DNA of 6,266 bases from contig DNJG01000040.1 of the NCBI GenBank assembly GCA_003489165.1, positions 4,013 to 10,278 on the forward strand, given 5' to 3'. The notes beneath the pieces are model-generated. The model saw only the letters and a program-made list of their open reading frames with translations, had not been told where the DNA came from and did no database searches. Made by a program: the position numbers and the translations under genes. Shown here piece after piece: positions 5,204-6,266 of the stretch. Within the stretch, counting starts at the first letter, position 1; the number at the start of each line of letters is the position of its first letter. This DNA comes from Nitrospinota bacterium (GTDB lineage Bacteria; Nitrospinota; Nitrospinia; UBA9942).

Positions 5204-6266
5204 AAACTGTTGAGTTGAAAGTTGATGGACTCTGCTGTAGTGATTGTGCGATAAAGGTAGAAAATGTCTTAAAGGCTACCAAAGGGGTTAAGGATATAAA
5301 GACCCTCATTACTACAGAAAAGGCTATTGTCACCTATGATGAGATAGAGGTTGAGCAAGGGGAGATTATTGAAAAGATTGAAGGGATTGGACATGAAGTC
5401 AGTGGTCAGTGGTCAGTGGTCAGTGGTCAGGAAACACCAAAGAAAATAAACTTATACGATACACTTCGTTTTACCTTTATTATTACTATTGGTATTGTTG
5501 CCCTTGGCGAAATAGGACTTGAGTATTTTGGACTCCTAAAAAGAGGGATAGAGATAATCCCCCTTCCTGTTACAATCCTTGCAATATTGTTTGGCGGATA
5601 CCCTATATTTAAAAAGGCATTTTTTGGAGTTCTAAATAAACAGATAAATGTTGATTTGATGATGAGCGTTGGAATCATTGGCGCTGCTGCAATTGGTGAG
5701 TTTAAATCTTCCATGTTAATTGTATTCTTTATGAGCATTGCGCACTATTTAGAGGAGTTCACTGTAACAAGGTCAAGGCAGGCAATAAAAGAGCTTATAA
5801 AACTTGCACCAAAGACAGCGAGGATAAAACTAAACGGCAGGGAGATAGAGGTTGAGACTAAGGAATTAAAGGCGGGTGATATTGTTATCGTGAGACCGGG
5901 TGAGAAGATACCTGTTGACGGAGTTATCTTAACAGGCTCAAGTTCTGTAGACCAGTCACCTATCACTGGCGAGAGTATCCCTGTAGAGAAAGGCATTGGA
6001 AATGATGTCTTTGCTGCTACCCTTAACAGGAGCGGTTATTTAGAGATTAAGACAACGAAGGTTGGAAAGGATACAACTCTTGGCAAGATTATAAAACTCG
6101 TGGAAGAGGCTGAGGCTCATAAGGCACCAGTTCAGAAATTTGCCGATAGGTTTACCACATATTTTTTACCATCTGCGTTAAGTTTTGCCCTCATCACATA
6201 TCTAATTTCAGGTAAAGCCATTTATGCCATTGCAGTCCTTATTGCAGCATGTCCATGTGCAGTTGG
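5200..6266 (+). CDS. Heavy-metal-translocating P1B-type ATPase (N-terminal half, runs off window)
   Basis: An inner-membrane ATP-driven exporter of soft metal ions from the cytoplasm; 355 complete codons are visible of a usual 700-800. Domains in order: an N-terminal HMA metal-binding domain (residues 1-66) with GLCCSDC, giving Cys13-x-x-Cys16 plus an extra Cys12; a linker encoded by a heptamer repeat (67-77); hydrophobic helices at about 90-107, 118-134, 153-165 and 170-185; the actuator domain with SPITGES (TGES at 256-259); and a further helix ending in the ion-binding CPC (351-353) at the window edge. The phosphorylation DKTGT and ATP-binding domain lie beyond. The VDLMMSVGIIGAAAIGE segment looks like Zn/Cd/Co exporters, whereas CPCAVG looks more like Cu exporters, so specificity is left open. 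The start overlaps the SHOCT stop and no separate ribosome site is needed, although purine-rich GAGGAGAAG lies at 5176-5184. Confidence 0.94.
   Translation, partial: MKTVELKVDGLCCSDCAIKVENVLKATKGVKDIKTLITTEKAIVTYDEIEVEQGEIIEKIEGIGHEVSGQWSVVSGQETPKKINLYDTLRFTFIITIGIVALGEIGLEYFGLLKRGIEIIPLPVTILAILFGGYPIFKKAFFGVLNKQINVDLMMSVGIIGAAAIGEFKSSMLIVFFMSIAHYLEEFTVTRSRQAIKELIKLAPKTARIKLNGREIEVETKELKAGDIVIVRPGEKIPVDGVILTGSSSVDQSPITGESIPVEKGIGNDVFAATLNRSGYLEIKTTKVGKDTTLGKIIKLVEEAEAHKAPVQKFADRFTTYFLPSALSFALITYLISGKAIYAIAVLIAACPCAV
5398..5430 (+). repeat. Heptanucleotide tandem array (GTCAGTG, about 4.7 copies) inside the ATPase gene
   Basis: Four perfect GTCAGTG units (5398-5425) and a partial GTCAG (5426-5430) lie in the coding frame, giving VSGQWSVVSGQ at residues 67-77 between the HMA domain and the first membrane helix. 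The 33-base array keeps the frame open. Because 7 is not a multiple of 3, gain or loss of one unit shifts the frame. Reading on from the array, one extra unit meets TGA at 5520-5522 and one fewer meets TAA at 5447-5449. Similar heptamer arrays occur between genes in cyanobacteria and other genomes, as far as I recall. Confidence 0.95.

Noticed and set aside
5398..5430. The heptamer array as a CRISPR array.
   Set aside because: The units are 7 bases and directly contiguous with no spacers.

Overview
The window is one continuous stretch from a Gram-negative bacterium. It encodes an RND efflux pump, a predicted lipoprotein and a predicted outer-membrane barrel, which only make sense in a double-membrane cell. 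Base composition is moderately AT-rich, with many ATA, AGA and AGG codons and strong AGGAGG-type ribosome binding sites. Two small dispersed palindromic repeats resemble families I associate with environmental genomes (Nitrospirota, deltaproteobacterial and similar lineages). That placement is from memory and the taxon is not settled.

Layout. (1) 3-3076, plus strand, reads as one operon: the C-terminal half of a heavy-metal RND pump (CzcA/CusA family), then a small predicted lipoprotein, then a 264-residue predicted outer-membrane beta-barrel, with gaps of only 19 and 16 bases. (2) 3077-3188 is intergenic and almost filled by an 85-bp nested inverted repeat. (3) 3189-3896, plus strand, encodes a UbiE-like SAM methyltransferase whose reading frame contains a palindromic repeat read through as protein. 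(4) 3920-4777, minus strand, is a complete HEPN/MNT (HepT/MntA-type) toxin-antitoxin pair. (5) 4778-4963 is intergenic and carries a decayed 90-base copy of the 3' end of the methyltransferase gene. (6) 4964-6266, plus strand, encodes a small membrane protein with a SHOCT-like tail, overlapping by four bases a heavy-metal P1B-type ATPase that runs off the window. This ATPase gene has no stop in the window. It is the largest gene of the right-hand third and carries an in-frame array of 4.7 heptanucleotide repeats.

How it fits together. The two ends of the window are both metal-export functions: an RND pump moving metal from periplasm or cytoplasm across the outer membrane, and a P-type ATPase moving it out of the cytoplasm. 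The middle has been reshaped by mobile or repetitive DNA. The methyltransferase-tail remnant directly in front of the SHOCT gene suggests that a methyltransferase once lay immediately upstream of the SHOCT-ATPase pair, and that the toxin-antitoxin module now sits where most of it used to be.

The most notable points are the heptamer array, whose copy-number change would switch the metal ATPase off by frameshift, the gene remnant flanking the toxin-antitoxin module, and the repeat-derived peptide inside the methyltransferase. I see no clearly new enzyme system; the novelty is in the architecture.
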